This document shows, one piece after another, positions 34,011 through 42,597 of a DNA stretch of 64,000 bases. The notes under the pieces were generated by a model, which was not told where the DNA came from, made no database searches, and saw only the letters and a program-made list of their open reading frames with translations. This DNA comes from Planctomycetota bacterium (lineage in GTDB: Bacteria; Planctomycetota; UBA11346): contig BJHQ01000001.1 in the NCBI GenBank assembly GCA_014193115.1, positions 688,465 through 752,464 on the forward strand, written 5' to 3'. Position 1 is the stretch's first letter; the number at the start of each line of letters is the position of its first letter. Position numbers and translations under genes: made by a program.

Positions 34011-35765
34011 TCACAGCCGGCCGGCGAGTTTCATCTTGGCCAGGGTCTCGCCGCCGCTGATGCGGTAGAGCATCGGAGCCATGCGGTCCTTGCCTTCGGT
34101 GAACTCGGGGGTGCCTTCCCAGCGGAAGTTGAGGATGCCGGTGTAATCGCTGAAGTACTGCCAGCGCCGGGTCGGCAGGTTGCGGACCATGTGCATGTGG
34201 TTGGCCGGACAGCCGTACTTGGTGATGGATGCCGGCACTTCTTTGAAGGTGATCCAGGTGTGGGGCCAGGAATACGAGCTGGCGTGGCAGAACGATTCGG
34301 CGATCGGCATGGGCAGTTCCACCGATTCGGCTTCGCCCTGGATCATGGTGAACATTCCGGTCAGGTCGCTGTAGGCGAGACGGCCCGCCTGGCACTGGAT
34401 GCCGCCGGGCGAGATGTAGCCGGTGCTGAAGCCGCCGCCCGGGAAATAATGCTTGTAGACCTCGAACAGGATCGAATCGGTGCACCAGTCGAGGCTGCCC
34501 GAGCCGCTGTTGTCCATGTCGATGGTGCCGCGCTGCATGTAGGCGCTGGCGGGATCGACGGCGATGCCGAGTTCGCCGGCTTTCTTCTGGATCTCCCAGG
34601 GTTCGTAGACTTTCCGGTAGTCGGCGAACAACACCGGCTCGCCGCCAGTCAGGGCGGCATAGCAGACCATGGTCAGCAGGCCCTGCACGTCGTTTTCGGT
34701 GGCGAAGGGGATCGCCGCCTTTTTGCCGGCGTGGTCGAACGTGGAATTGAACAGCGCTTCGGCGATGTCGGCGCAGGCCATCGGCGTGCCCTTCAGGTCG
34801 CTGCCCCAGGCGAGCTGGCTGGTCCAGCCGCCGCCGACGCAGTTCAGGTCGCGCATGTAGTTGCGCAGGATCAGGTACAGCTTGAGTTCTTCTTCGAGCT
34901 TGGCTTTGTGCTCGGCGGTGAGCGGCTTGGGCTTCACCTTGGACGGGTCGGTGTAGATCGGCGACTTGGCGGCGCAGATCGATTCGACGTCGGGATAGAT
35001 CTTGCCTTTCCACTGCTTGTTGATGGTCCAGTCGACCAGATCCTTCAGCTCTTTTCCGTCATACCCGCCGTCCTTGCGGATCATGTCGGCGAACAGCTTC
35101 ATCGATTCGCGCAGGCTCTCCATGCCGAGAAACTTGCGGCTGGCGTGGACGTGGTTGAGCGCGGTCTCCATCTGCATCGAGTCGGTGTCGGCGGCGAGGA
35201 TGCGCTTGCCGCGCAGCCAGGCGGCGGCGGTCATCGCCCACACCAGGTCGATGATTTCTCCCTTCGATTTCTCGTCGAATTCGGGATCCTGGCCGACCTC
35301 GGGCATGGTCCCGATCACGGCGTGGCACAGCCGGCCGGTCTGGGCATAGGCGCCGACCACGGCGTCGACTCCGACCACGCCGGGCTTGGGGGCGTTGTTG
35401 CCGGCCAGGCAGCACAGCGGCGCCTGGGGGAAATGCGCGGTCAGGGCCATCGCGGTCTTGGCCGGATAGAACCAGGTGTCGGGCACGATGGCGATGACCT
35501 TGACGTTCTGCTTCTGGAAGTCATAGGCCACGGCGTCGGCGTCGGCCTCGTTCTGCACCGGCCGGTCAGCGACGTAAATGCCGGGCTTTTCCGCGACCAG
35601 GGCGCCGACTGCGCCGGGCATCCGGATCGCTTTCAGGATCTTGCCGGTCATCACGCAGATGTTCTGGGCGCGTTCGCGAGCGGCATCGTCGATGCGCGGG
35701 TCGCAGGGCGCGAACAGCGCGATGACGGGCACGGAGGGCGAGCTGGGCTTCTGGATCCAGGGCAT
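34011..35765 (-). CDS. L-fucose isomerase-family protein
   Basis: A 584-residue cytoplasmic aldose-ketose isomerase homologue, close to the 591 of E. coli FucI. The three Mn-binding residues of FucI have candidates here: Glu357 (IPFATENDVQGLLTM), Asp382 (VLFADYRKVYEP) and His523/His525 (YGCPANHMHMV). The N-terminal part has VAEKPGIYVADRPVQNEADA and DTWFYPAKTAMALT, as in FucI domain 1. It could act on L-fucose, L-arabinose or a related sugar. No fuculokinase, aldolase or transporter lies beside it, only the NHL gene, so the pathway is unresolved. The ATG at 35765 fits the family start. Confidence 0.88.
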   Translation of the reverse strand: MPWIQKPSSPSVPVIALFAPCDPRIDDAARERAQNICVMTGKILKAIRMPGAVGALVAEKPGIYVADRPVQNEADADAVAYDFQKQNVKVIAIVPDTWFYPAKTAMALTAHFPQAPLCCLAGNNAPKPGVVGVDAVVGAYAQTGRLCHAVIGTMPEVGQDPEFDEKSKGEIIDLVWAMTAAAWLRGKRILAADTDSMQMETALNHVHASRKFLGMESLRESMKLFADMIRKDGGYDGKELKDLVDWTINKQWKGKIYPDVESICAAKSPIYTDPSKVKPKPLTAEHKAKLEEELKLYLILRNYMRDLNCVGGGWTSQLAWGSDLKGTPMACADIAEALFNSTFDHAGKKAAIPFATENDVQGLLTMVCYAALTGGEPVLFADYRKVYEPWEIQKKAGELGIAVDPASAYMQRGTIDMDNSGSGSLDWCTDSILFEVYKHYFPGGGFSTGYISPGGIQCQAGRLAYSDLTGMFTMIQGEAESVELPMPIAESFCHASSYSWPHTWITFKEVPASITKYGCPANHMHMVRNLPTRRWQYFSDYTGILNFRWEGTPEFTEGKDRMAPMLYRISGGETLAKMKLAGRL

Positions 35766-35926
35766 GGGGGTCTCTGCGGTGGTGGTTCGGAGATCGGCCG
35801 GACGCTAGATCCGCCGGCGCGGGTGCCAAGCCCGGGCCGGCGGGATTCGGCCGGCTCGCGTCACCAGCGCGCCGGGAACTGGCGATTCAGCGTTGATGGA
35901 AGGTGGTTGGGGATCGTCGCGGGCGA

Positions 35927-36055
35927 CTTGCCGAGCTGGCGCTCGGCGCTCCCGACCTCTTGCCGAGCTGGCGCTCGGCGCTCCCGACCTCTTGCCGAGC
36001 TGGCGCTCGGCGCTCCCAGGACTCGGCGCGGCCAGGGCTCGGCGCTGCCAGGACA
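35927..36055. repeat. 32-bp tandem array with GCCGAGC/GCTCGGC hairpin core
   Basis: Three units begin at 35927, 35959 and 35991, each CTTGCCGAGC, TGGC, GCTCGGC, GCTCCC, the first two ending GACCT and the last AGGACT. Two decayed repeats (CGGCGCGGCCAGG, CGGCGCTGCCAGG) follow. It dominates the 373-bp divergent gap 35766-36138 between the isomerase-like gene and argS. The rest of the gap shows no gene. Confidence 0.92.
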
Positions 36056-36138
36056 GGGATTCCAGCAATCCGTTTACCGCTTTGCAGGGCGACGCTCCGC
36101 CTTGCGGGATGCGGTTCGCCGCGAACGCTCCCCCGCCC

Positions 36139-37905
36139 ATGCTTGATCTGCTCGTCGCTCCATTGGCCACCGCGGTTGCCGCCCGGCTTGGCCGTCTGCC
36201 CGGCGAGATCGCGCCGCTGATCGGCCCGCCGGCCAAGGGCCAAGGCGCCGATCTCGCCCTGCCGTGCTTCCAGCTGGCCAAGTCGGCCAACCGCAATTCG
36301 GCCCAATTGGCAGCGGATCTGGCGACCTTGGAGGTTCCCGGGATGGCGCTGAGCGCCGCCGGGCCGTTCCTGAACGCGGCGCTGCAACCGGCGACGGTGG
36401 CTGGCGTCCTACTGCCGGTATTGGCTGGCGATCCGCTGCTCTGCCTGCGTCGCGACCACGGTGAAGGCAAGACCGTGTGCATCGACTTCAGCAGCCCGAA
36501 CATCGCCAAGCACCTGGCATTCCACCACATCCGGTCGACCATGATCGGCAACGCCCTGGCCCGGCTGTACGGTGCCTGCGGCTGGCGGGTGGTGCGGATC
36601 AATTTTCTCGGCGACTGGGGCACGGCGTTCGGCCGGCTGATCAGCGCCTGGCACCGCGAGGGGCTGACGTTGGCGCAGCTCGATGCCGCCCCCGATCGCG
36701 TGACCTTTTTGAACGAGCTGTACGTGCGGGCCAGCCAGGCCGAGAAGGCCGATCCTGCAAAGGAAGCCGACTCCCGGCGCTGGTCGAAGGCCCTGGAGGA
36801 TGGCGACGCCGAGGCGCGGCATTTGTGGCAGATTTTCAAAGACGCCAGTCTGGCCGAGTTCCAGCGCATCTACGCGCTGCTCGGGGTCGGGTTCGATTCG
36901 TGGAAAGGTGAGGCTTTTTACGAAGACAAAATGGGCGCGGTGCTGGCCGAGCTGGAATCCCGCGGCCTGACCAAGGTCGATCAGGGCGCGACCGTGGTCG
37001 ATCTGTCGGCCCTCGGCTTGAAGAAGCCGATGCTGCTCCGCCGCGCCGATGGCGGCAGTCTGTACGCGACGCGTGATCTCGCCGCCTGCGACGACCGCTG
37101 GAAGGACTACGCCTTCGACCGTTCGCTATACGTGGTGGACCTCGGCCAGGCGCTGCATTTCAAGGAGTGGTTCGCCTGCGCCGCGCTGCTCGGCCGGGCC
37201 TATGCCGATCGGCTGCGCCACATCGGCTTCGGCATCGTGCTGCTGTGGAACGACGAACCCGGCGAAGGTCTCGAACCGGGCTGGGCCCGCGGCCGGACCC
37301 GCGGCGGCAAGGTCATGCTGCTCCGCGAAGTGCTGGAGGAATCCGTCGATCGCGCCCGGGCGGTGATCGCCGAGAAGAACCCCGGCATCGAAGGCGACGA
37401 ACGCGAGCGCATCGCCCGGGCCGTCGGGGTCGGCGCGGTGGTGTTCAACGACCTCAAGAACGCCCGCACCAATGATGTAAAGTTCAAATTCGAAGAAGCC
37501 CTGCGTTTCGACGGCGAGACCGGGCCATACCTGCAATTCGCCCACGCCCGGCTGTGCTCGATCGAACGCAAGTTCCGCGAGGCATTTCCCCAGGCCCCCG
37601 CCGGCGACCCGGCGCGCATCGCCCGCGACGATGAAAAAGCTGTGCTGATCGCCATCGCCCGGCTCGGCAGCGCCCTCGACCGCGCAGTGGAATCGGACGA
37701 GCCGAGCCAACTCGCCCAGGGCCTGCTCGCCCTGGCCGCGGCGGTGTCGGCGTGGCTCACCGCCGGCAGCAAAGACGACACTGCCCGGGTGCTGGTCGAG
37801 GACGCCGCCCTCGCCGCCAGCCGCCTGCGCCTGGTCCGCGCCGCCCGCGCCGCCCTCGGCGAAGGCCTGCGCCTGCTCGGCCTGGAAGCTCCGGAGCGGA
37901 TGTAG
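36139..37905 (+). CDS. argS: Arginyl-tRNA synthetase
   Basis: Class I aminoacyl-tRNA synthetase that charges tRNA-Arg, 588 residues from the ATG at 36139. The N-terminal Add1 domain (MLDLLVAPLATAVAARL) is followed by the catalytic Rossmann fold: CIDFSSPNIAKHLAFHHIRSTMIGNAL, where the HIGH box is read as AFHH, then GDWGTAFG, SLYATRDLA, YVVDLGQALHFKEWF. The KMSKS equivalent appears as RTRGGKVMLLREVLEE. The C-terminal DALR anticodon domain begins near FDGETGPYLQFAHARLCSIE and ends with SRLRLVRAARAALGEGLRLLGLEAPERM. Identity is clear; the altered HIGH box is unusual. Preceded by a repeat array and without a Shine-Dalgarno site. Confidence 0.95.
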   Translation: MLDLLVAPLATAVAARLGRLPGEIAPLIGPPAKGQGADLALPCFQLAKSANRNSAQLAADLATLEVPGMALSAAGPFLNAALQPATVAGVLLPVLAGDPLLCLRRDHGEGKTVCIDFSSPNIAKHLAFHHIRSTMIGNALARLYGACGWRVVRINFLGDWGTAFGRLISAWHREGLTLAQLDAAPDRVTFLNELYVRASQAEKADPAKEADSRRWSKALEDGDAEARHLWQIFKDASLAEFQRIYALLGVGFDSWKGEAFYEDKMGAVLAELESRGLTKVDQGATVVDLSALGLKKPMLLRRADGGSLYATRDLAACDDRWKDYAFDRSLYVVDLGQALHFKEWFACAALLGRAYADRLRHIGFGIVLLWNDEPGEGLEPGWARGRTRGGKVMLLREVLEESVDRARAVIAEKNPGIEGDERERIARAVGVGAVVFNDLKNARTNDVKFKFEEALRFDGETGPYLQFAHARLCSIERKFREAFPQAPAGDPARIARDDEKAVLIAIARLGSALDRAVESDEPSQLAQGLLALAAAVSAWLTAGSKDDTARVLVEDAALAASRLRLVRAARAALGEGLRLLGLEAPERM

Positions 37906-37920
37906 TTGGGAGATTCGGGC

Positions 37921-38091
37921 CGGCCGCACGGAGTGCGGCGCTCCGGGCGAGCGGAAGCTGGGAGAGGCGAGCCCCAGCTCGCCTGATGCCGAAGCCGATG
38001 CTCGCCGGGCGATGAGGCTTCAGGCCCCTGGGCGGGGCTCTACCTTGTCCGCCCCGCCCAATCCGGCCGAGCTGGCGCTCGGCGCTCCCAG
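37921..38091. repeat. Three different hairpin-plus-tail elements in one gap
   Basis: Between argS and dcd are three one-copy elements: GGCCGCAC-GGA-GTGCGGC then GCTCCGGG (37921-37948); TGGGAGAGGCGAGC then CCCAGCTCGCCT (37959-37984, opposite orientation); and GGCCGAGC-TGGC-GCTCGGC then GCTCCCAGCG (38064-38091). This gap shows all three variants of the family side by side. Confidence 0.85.
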
Positions 38092-38108
38092 CGTTTCCAG
38101 GACCAGCC

Positions 38109-39209
38109 ATGTCCCTTGATCTCCGCATCCCTGGTACGCTCGAAGCCGCTGGTCTGGCGGTGCTGGTCGACCAGGGCGGGCTGACCGCGGTCGGCGGAAT
38201 TCCAGCGCCGCTGATCCAGCCCGCCAGCATCGACCTGCGCCTGAGCGCCGAGGGCTATCGCATGCCCGGATCGGTGCTGCCGCTGGCGGGTGAACGAGTC
38301 CGGGATCTGGTCGAAGGTTTGGCCTTCGAGCGCATCGATCTGAGTAAGCCGGCGGTGCTCGCGCGGAATCAGGTGTACGTGGTGCGGCTGATGGAATCCG
38401 CTGCGCTGCCGGCCGGATTGGCCGGCTATGCCAACGGCAAGAGCACCACCGGCCGCATCGACCTCGCCACCCGGGTGCTGGCCGACGGCAGTCCGCGCTA
38501 TGACCGGCTGCCGCCTGGCTACCAGGGCGAGCTGTGGATCGAGCTGATCCCGCGCAGTTTCACGGTGGTCGCCCGGCAGGGGGTCGCGCTGAATCAGGCG
38601 ATCTTCTTCGCCGAGCGCCGGGTGCTCGGCCAGGACCAGCTGGCTGTCCGCCACGCCCGCACCCCGCTGCTGCGCTTGGCCGACGGCAGCGTCGCGCCGG
38701 ACGCGGTGTTCGATGGGCGTCTGGTGATGACCGCCGACCTCGACCGCCCGGTGGTCGGCTTCGTCGCCAAGCGCACCCAGAAAATGCTGATCCTCGACCA
38801 AGGCGGCCATCGAGCCCAGGACTTCTTCGATCCGCTGCCCTGCCCCGATCGCGGCATGATGTTTTTGGAACAGGACCGCTTCTATATCCTTGCCACGAGG
38901 GAACGGGTCGTGGTGCCCAACGACCTGGCCTGCGAGATGGTGCCCTATGAGGCCACCGCCGGTGATTTCCGTGCCCATTATGCGGGATTTTTCGACCCCG
39001 GCTGGGGCATCGACGGCGATCGCGCCCCCGGCGCAGTGGCGGTGCTCGAAGTCCGCCCGCATCAAGACGACCTGCTGCTCCGCCATCGCCAGCCGATCTG
39101 CGCCATGGCCTTCGAGGCCTTGCAGCAGACCTGCACCCGGCCTTACGGCACCTGCGGCAATACCTATGCCGCCCAGGACGGACCGCGGTTATCCAAGCAT
39201 TTTTCCTGA
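38109..39209 (+). CDS. dcd: 2'-deoxycytidine 5'-triphosphate deaminase (long form)
   Basis: Makes dUTP from dCTP for thymidylate synthesis. At 366 residues it belongs to the long, duplicated Dcd form (PF06559 type) rather than the 190-residue E. coli form. The first unit has IQPASIDLRLSAEGYRMPGS and GLAGYANGKSTTGRIDLATRV with the conserved Ser and Arg; the second has LEQDRFYILATRERVVVPND and FFDPGWGIDGDRAPGAVAVL. The ATG has AGGA seven bases upstream. It stands alone between repeat arrays. Identity rests on the paired dUTPase-fold motifs and length. Confidence 0.9.
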   Translation: MSLDLRIPGTLEAAGLAVLVDQGGLTAVGGIPAPLIQPASIDLRLSAEGYRMPGSVLPLAGERVRDLVEGLAFERIDLSKPAVLARNQVYVVRLMESAALPAGLAGYANGKSTTGRIDLATRVLADGSPRYDRLPPGYQGELWIELIPRSFTVVARQGVALNQAIFFAERRVLGQDQLAVRHARTPLLRLADGSVAPDAVFDGRLVMTADLDRPVVGFVAKRTQKMLILDQGGHRAQDFFDPLPCPDRGMMFLEQDRFYILATRERVVVPNDLACEMVPYEATAGDFRAHYAGFFDPGWGIDGDRAPGAVAVLEVRPHQDDLLLRHRQPICAMAFEALQQTCTRPYGTCGNTYAAQDGPRLSKHFS

Positions 39210-39273
39210 TTTTTGGTGGAAGCCAGGAGATGCTGGGCTCTGGCCGCTTGAAATAAAGAAACGAAGTGCCCCT

Positions 39274-39455
39274 AGGCGAGCTGGGGCTCGCCTCTCCCAG
39301 GACGGCTGGAACCACGAGATAGCCAAAGGCGAGCTGGTGCTCGCGTCTCCCAGGACAGCTGGAACCACGAGATACCCGAAGGCGAGTTGGGCTCGCCTCT
39401 CCCAGGACAGCTGGAGCCACGAGATAGCCAAAGGCGAGCTGGGGCTCGCCGTTCC
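39274..39455. repeat. 53-bp tandem array with AGGCGAGC/GCTCGCCT hairpin core
   Basis: Units start at 39274, 39327, 39380 and 39432. Each has AGGCGAGC, a 4-nt TGGG-like loop, GCTCGCCT, then CTCCCAGGAC, GGCTGGAACC and ACGAGATAGCCAA. The hairpin sequence differs from the GCCGAGC family but the CTCCCAGGA tail is shared. It lies in the 251-bp gap between converging dcd and the DUF2252 gene; no gene is seen there. Confidence 0.92.
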
Positions 39456-39460
39456 CACGC

Positions 39461-40684
39461 TCACCGCGCGGTGAACTGGCGGTGGGCCTCGCGGTTGGCT
39501 TCGACCAAGGCCCAGGCGTGGTCAGCCAGGGTCCCAGCGGTCCGTTGATCGCAGGCATCGGCCAAGGAAGTCGCGACCGCCGGCGTCGCCTCGCCGATCA
39601 GTTCGAGGCCCCGCCAGTGGAAGCCAGCGAGCAGCATCCCCCACAGGCGGAACAGATCGTCCAGATATTTTCCAGGTACTCTATCGATCTCAACGCGGTC
39701 CCGGGCATGGCAGCGGGTGCGCACCAGCAGCGGGTTCACCGGGGCGGCCAGCACCAGATGGAAAGGGTCGCCGCCGAGCACCACCGTGGCCGGCGCCGCC
39801 GCCGTGGTCGCCTGGGGCGTGAACGGCGTGGCGGTGAGCAGCGCCGCCAGCCGGCTCGGCCGGCGTTCTTTCAGCTCGACGATCCGCTGGCCAGAAGGCG
39901 TCGCTGCCAGCGCCAGCCATCGGCGCAGGCCGAGTGACGCCATGCCGCCGGTCGGCCGGGTGGTCAGATCGCGCAGCCGGGTGCCCGGCCAGGCCGATTC
40001 AAGCAGCGGCGCGAGGTGGTTGCGGGCGAAGCTCAGGCAGCCGGGATCATCGGCGTGTTCTCCGTCGCGCACCAAAGCAGCGCCGGACACGTATTTTTGC
40101 AGATGCTTGGCAGCCCGTTTGGGTTTCAGCGCGTCGTCGATCAGATCGTGCACCGGTTTCGGAAGATCTTGTGGATAGACCCGCAGGGCGTGGGCGACCG
40201 CGTCGCCGTCGGCGAGGCGGCGCAGAACTTCGCCCCAGCCCAGGGCGAGGCGCTTGGCCCAGGGACGCAGCCGGTCGCGGTCATCGACACCGCGGGCCAC
40301 CGCGACGCTGGCGAGCAGCCGGAGCAGATCCCAGCGCCACGGCGCGGGATGCTCCTCATCGCCGTCATTGATCGTGTAAATGACCGGAGTGATCCCGGCC
40401 AGATCCGGCCGAGCTGGATCGGCCCGAGCTCGATTTGTCCGAGCTACCGCCAGGGTCGAGAAATTGTCGGCGTGGGCATCGCCCACCGCCCACACCCACG
40501 GCCCGGCAAAGCCGTCGATCGCCGCCAGGTGGCGGACCTGGATGGCCAGGCTTCCCCGATAAAAAGCATAGGGATCCGCCGCCATTTTCTCCCGCCGCTC
40601 GGCCGCTGCGGCTGGCGCCACCGCGGCCAGGGCGGCGAGCTCCGGTTCGAGGATGGTCGCGTTCAGGGCCGACGCTGCGCTCAC
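39461..40684 (-). CDS. DUF2252 protein
   Basis: A 407-residue member of the uncharacterised DUF2252 family, a kinase-like fold in structural classifications. Recognisable blocks are REKMAADPYAFYRGS near the N-terminus, WVWAVGDAHADNFSTL, YTINDGDEEHPAPWRWDLLR and, later, VPGKYLDDLFRLWGM. The invariant GDAHADNF and NDGDE motifs are intact and could bind metal-nucleotide, but the reaction is unknown. The start is a GTG at 40684 that overlaps the stop of the coiled-coil gene upstream as GTGA, so the two are translationally coupled. The coiled-coil protein is probably its partner. Confidence 0.87.
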   Translation of the reverse strand: MSAASALNATILEPELAALAAVAPAAAAERREKMAADPYAFYRGSLAIQVRHLAAIDGFAGPWVWAVGDAHADNFSTLAVARTNRARADPARPDLAGITPVIYTINDGDEEHPAPWRWDLLRLLASVAVARGVDDRDRLRPWAKRLALGWGEVLRRLADGDAVAHALRVYPQDLPKPVHDLIDDALKPKRAAKHLQKYVSGAALVRDGEHADDPGCLSFARNHLAPLLESAWPGTRLRDLTTRPTGGMASLGLRRWLALAATPSGQRIVELKERRPSRLAALLTATPFTPQATTAAAPATVVLGGDPFHLVLAAPVNPLLVRTRCHARDRVEIDRVPGKYLDDLFRLWGMLLAGFHWRGLELIGEATPAVATSLADACDQRTAGTLADHAWALVEANREAHRQFTAR

Positions 40685-41436
40685 CCGCCGACCGCCGCCT
40701 TGATGCTGAGCAGTTCGTTGTGCCAGTGGCTGAGGTTCGCGGCGCGCTCGATCAGGTCGGCGCAGCCGTAGATCGAACCCTTGCGCTGGCGGATGGTGTC
40801 GACGCCCTGGGTCAGGGCGCGATGGGCGCCTTGGATGCCTTGGGCGATCTGGTCGAGCCGGGCGTGCAGCGCCGCCGGGACCCGGGCCTTGAGTTCGGCG
40901 GCCAGGGCGACGTCGGGGCCGACCTCGGGGATTTCCACTGCGGTGATGAACTCCAGGCCGGCTTCGTAGCGATCGACCAGGGCCGAAAGCCGGGCGACCT
41001 CTTGCTCAAGGAACGCCACCTTGGCCCGGGCATCATCGCTTTTCAGGATGAACTCCAGCTCGCGGATGCGCTTGAGACCTTCGGCCCGGGCCTGTTCGGC
41101 GGCGGCCTGCTTGTCTTGGCCGGCCTGTTTCAGCTGGGATTCGAGTTCGGCCACCCGGGCCAGAGCTTGGTTCAGTTCAGCGCGCAGCTTGGCTTCGGCG
41201 GCTTCGGCCTTGGATTTTTCCTCGTTGCGGGCTTTGTCAGCCACCGCTTTCTGCTGCTCGGGGGTCATGGTCGCCGCCGCCAGCGCGCGCTGGAGTTCCG
41301 ACAGCGGCATGATCCGGACCGTGCCTTTGATGTTCTCTCCGGTCACCATCCGGGCCTTGGCGAGCAGCTCGGCCGGCAGCGGCGGGGCGGCCGCTGCGGC
41401 GCTGGTCATCATCGTGGCCTGGAGTTCGGTGCTCAT
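40681..41436 (-). CDS. Coiled-coil protein coupled to DUF2252
   Basis: A 251-residue protein from the ATG at 41436 (MSTELQATMMTSAAAAAPPL) with AGGA upstream. After a short Ala/Pro-rich head, residues 45-165 form a long charged coiled coil (RNEEKSKAEAAEAKLRAELN, ARVAELESQLKQAGQDKQAA). The C-terminal part (FITAVEIPEVGPDVALAAEL, ending LIERAANLSHWHNELLSIKA) is a more compact helical domain with several conserved-looking aromatic residues. No membrane segment or enzyme motif. It reads directly into the DUF2252 gene by a GTGA overlap. Function unknown; a scaffold or regulator is inferred. Confidence 0.7.
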   Translation of the reverse strand: MSTELQATMMTSAAAAAPPLPAELLAKARMVTGENIKGTVRIMPLSELQRALAAATMTPEQQKAVADKARNEEKSKAEAAEAKLRAELNQALARVAELESQLKQAGQDKQAAAEQARAEGLKRIRELEFILKSDDARAKVAFLEQEVARLSALVDRYEAGLEFITAVEIPEVGPDVALAAELKARVPAALHARLDQIAQGIQGAHRALTQGVDTIRQRKGSIYGCADLIERAANLSHWHNELLSIKAAVGG

Positions 41437-41552
41437 GGCAGGTTCCTGACGGTGGACTGATCTATCCACGAGGCGCCGGGACGCCAAGGGGCCGCAGCGA
41501 TTTGACCGCGCCACGCCTGACGCCACACTGCAACTCGTTATCGCCTGACTCA

Positions 41553-41660
41553 CCGCGCTACGGCGCGGGAGGGGCGGTTCGCAAACCCAGCGGCGGCGGC
41601 ACCCATCGGTGCGGCTCGCAGGGTGCGAGCCGTCGCCTTCCGCTGCCCCGCGGAAGGCGA
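41553..41660. promoter_or_regulatory. Three consecutive perfect hairpins in a divergent gap
   Basis: CCGCGC-TACG-GCGCGG (41553-41568), CGGCTCGCA-GGG-TGCGAGCCG (41612-41632) and TCGCCTTCCGC-TGCCCC-GCGGAAGGCGA (41633-41660) are all perfect; the last two abut. They lie between the coiled-coil gene (minus) and the PhyH-like gene (plus), 51 bp before the latter's GTG. Structured leader, bidirectional control or repeat-family remnants are all possible. Nothing else is seen in this 275-bp gap. Confidence 0.6.
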
Positions 41661-41711
41661 TGTCCCGCACGACCCTGCCAGCAGACGCCTCCGCGCTCCC
41701 CTGGAGGCTCC

Positions 41712-42518
41712 GTGCCATACCTGTCACCAACCGAGATCGACCGCTTCCGCGACACTGGCGTCCTGCCACTGCGCGAGGCATTTCCCCGTTCAGCTGCCTT
41801 GCACATCCAGGAGCGGATCTGGGATGAGCTCGAAGGCGCCTCGCCGCTGCGCCGCGATGATCCGGCGACCTGGCGCCTGCCTGCGCACTGGCGGGTGTCG
41901 GACATCATCGCCCCGGCCTTTGCTGCTATTCAAAGCCCACGGCTGACCGCGGCGATGAGCGAGCTGCTCGGGACCACCGCCTGGAGCTATCCCCGGCATT
42001 GGACCCACGGGCTCCTCGCCAGTCCGCCCGATCCGGCGACCACGCCGTGGCGGATCACCACCGCCGCCGGCGCCCGCACCGCCTGGCATTGGGATGGCAA
42101 GTGGACCTCGCCCCAGGACGGTCTGTGGTTCCTGCCTTTGTATAGCCAGATCGGGCACCGCGGCGGCGGCACCATGCTGCTCGCCGGCTCGTCCCGGCTG
42201 CTCAATCGATTCTATGCCGGATTGTCAGCCAAGGAGCGCCAGGCGTCGCAGGGCCACCTGCGCCAGCGGTTTTTGGCCTCGCATCCGTATCTGCGGGTGC
42301 TCGCTGGCATCGATCCGTGCGCTGAAGATCGCCTCGATTTCCTTGCGCCGCAGCGCGACGCCGATGGCCAGGAATTGCAAATTTTGGAAGCCTCGGGCGA
42401 GCCCGGTGATGTCTGGCTGACCGATCCCCACGTGCTGCACGCCAAGCCGGTCCACCACGGCCCACGCCCGCGATTCCTGTCGATCCGTGGCGTGACGCTG
42501 GTTCCGGGATCGTGCTGA
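41712..42518 (+). CDS. Phytanoyl-CoA dioxygenase (PhyH)-like protein
   Basis: Predicted Fe(II)/2-oxoglutarate dioxygenase, 268 residues. The start is a GTG at 41712 with GGAGG four bases upstream (GGAGGCTCCGTG). The PhyH-type opening SPTEIDRFRDTGVLPLREAF is followed by the metal-binding His-x-Asp in AWHWDGKWTSPQDG, LPLYSQIGHRGGGTMLLAGSS, and the distal His in LTDPHVLHAKPVHHGPRPRF with the Arg that binds 2-oxoglutarate. Substrate unknown; members hydroxylate lipids, ectoine and many secondary metabolites. It lies 115 bp upstream of argB, on the same strand, and shares the same unusual start context. Confidence 0.83.
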   Translation: MPYLSPTEIDRFRDTGVLPLREAFPRSAALHIQERIWDELEGASPLRRDDPATWRLPAHWRVSDIIAPAFAAIQSPRLTAAMSELLGTTAWSYPRHWTHGLLASPPDPATTPWRITTAAGARTAWHWDGKWTSPQDGLWFLPLYSQIGHRGGGTMLLAGSSRLLNRFYAGLSAKERQASQGHLRQRFLASHPYLRVLAGIDPCAEDRLDFLAPQRDADGQELQILEASGEPGDVWLTDPHVLHAKPVHHGPRPRFLSIRGVTLVPGSC

Positions 42519-42597
42519 ACCAACCCTCCACAACGGCCTTCATGCTCCGCTGCGGCTTCCTTCACTCGACAAACCGGACCGGGCTGCATCATCGCGC

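Noticed and set aside
35893..36138. N-terminal extension of ArgRS through the repeat array
   Set aside because: The added 82 codons are translated repeats; MLDLLVAPLATAVA is the normal ArgRS start.
33921..36146. 741-codon plus-strand frame opposite the fucose-isomerase-like gene
   Set aside because: The minus-strand protein has family motifs along its whole length; this one has none and ends in translated repeats.
19613..39455. CRISPR array interpretation of the tandem repeats
   Set aside because: Units of 21-53 bp are contiguous and lack unique spacers; no cas gene is present.
41437..41781. Upstream extension of the coiled-coil protein by 115 codons
   Set aside because: It runs antisense through the hairpin region and has no coding character; the ATG at 41436 has a ribosome site.
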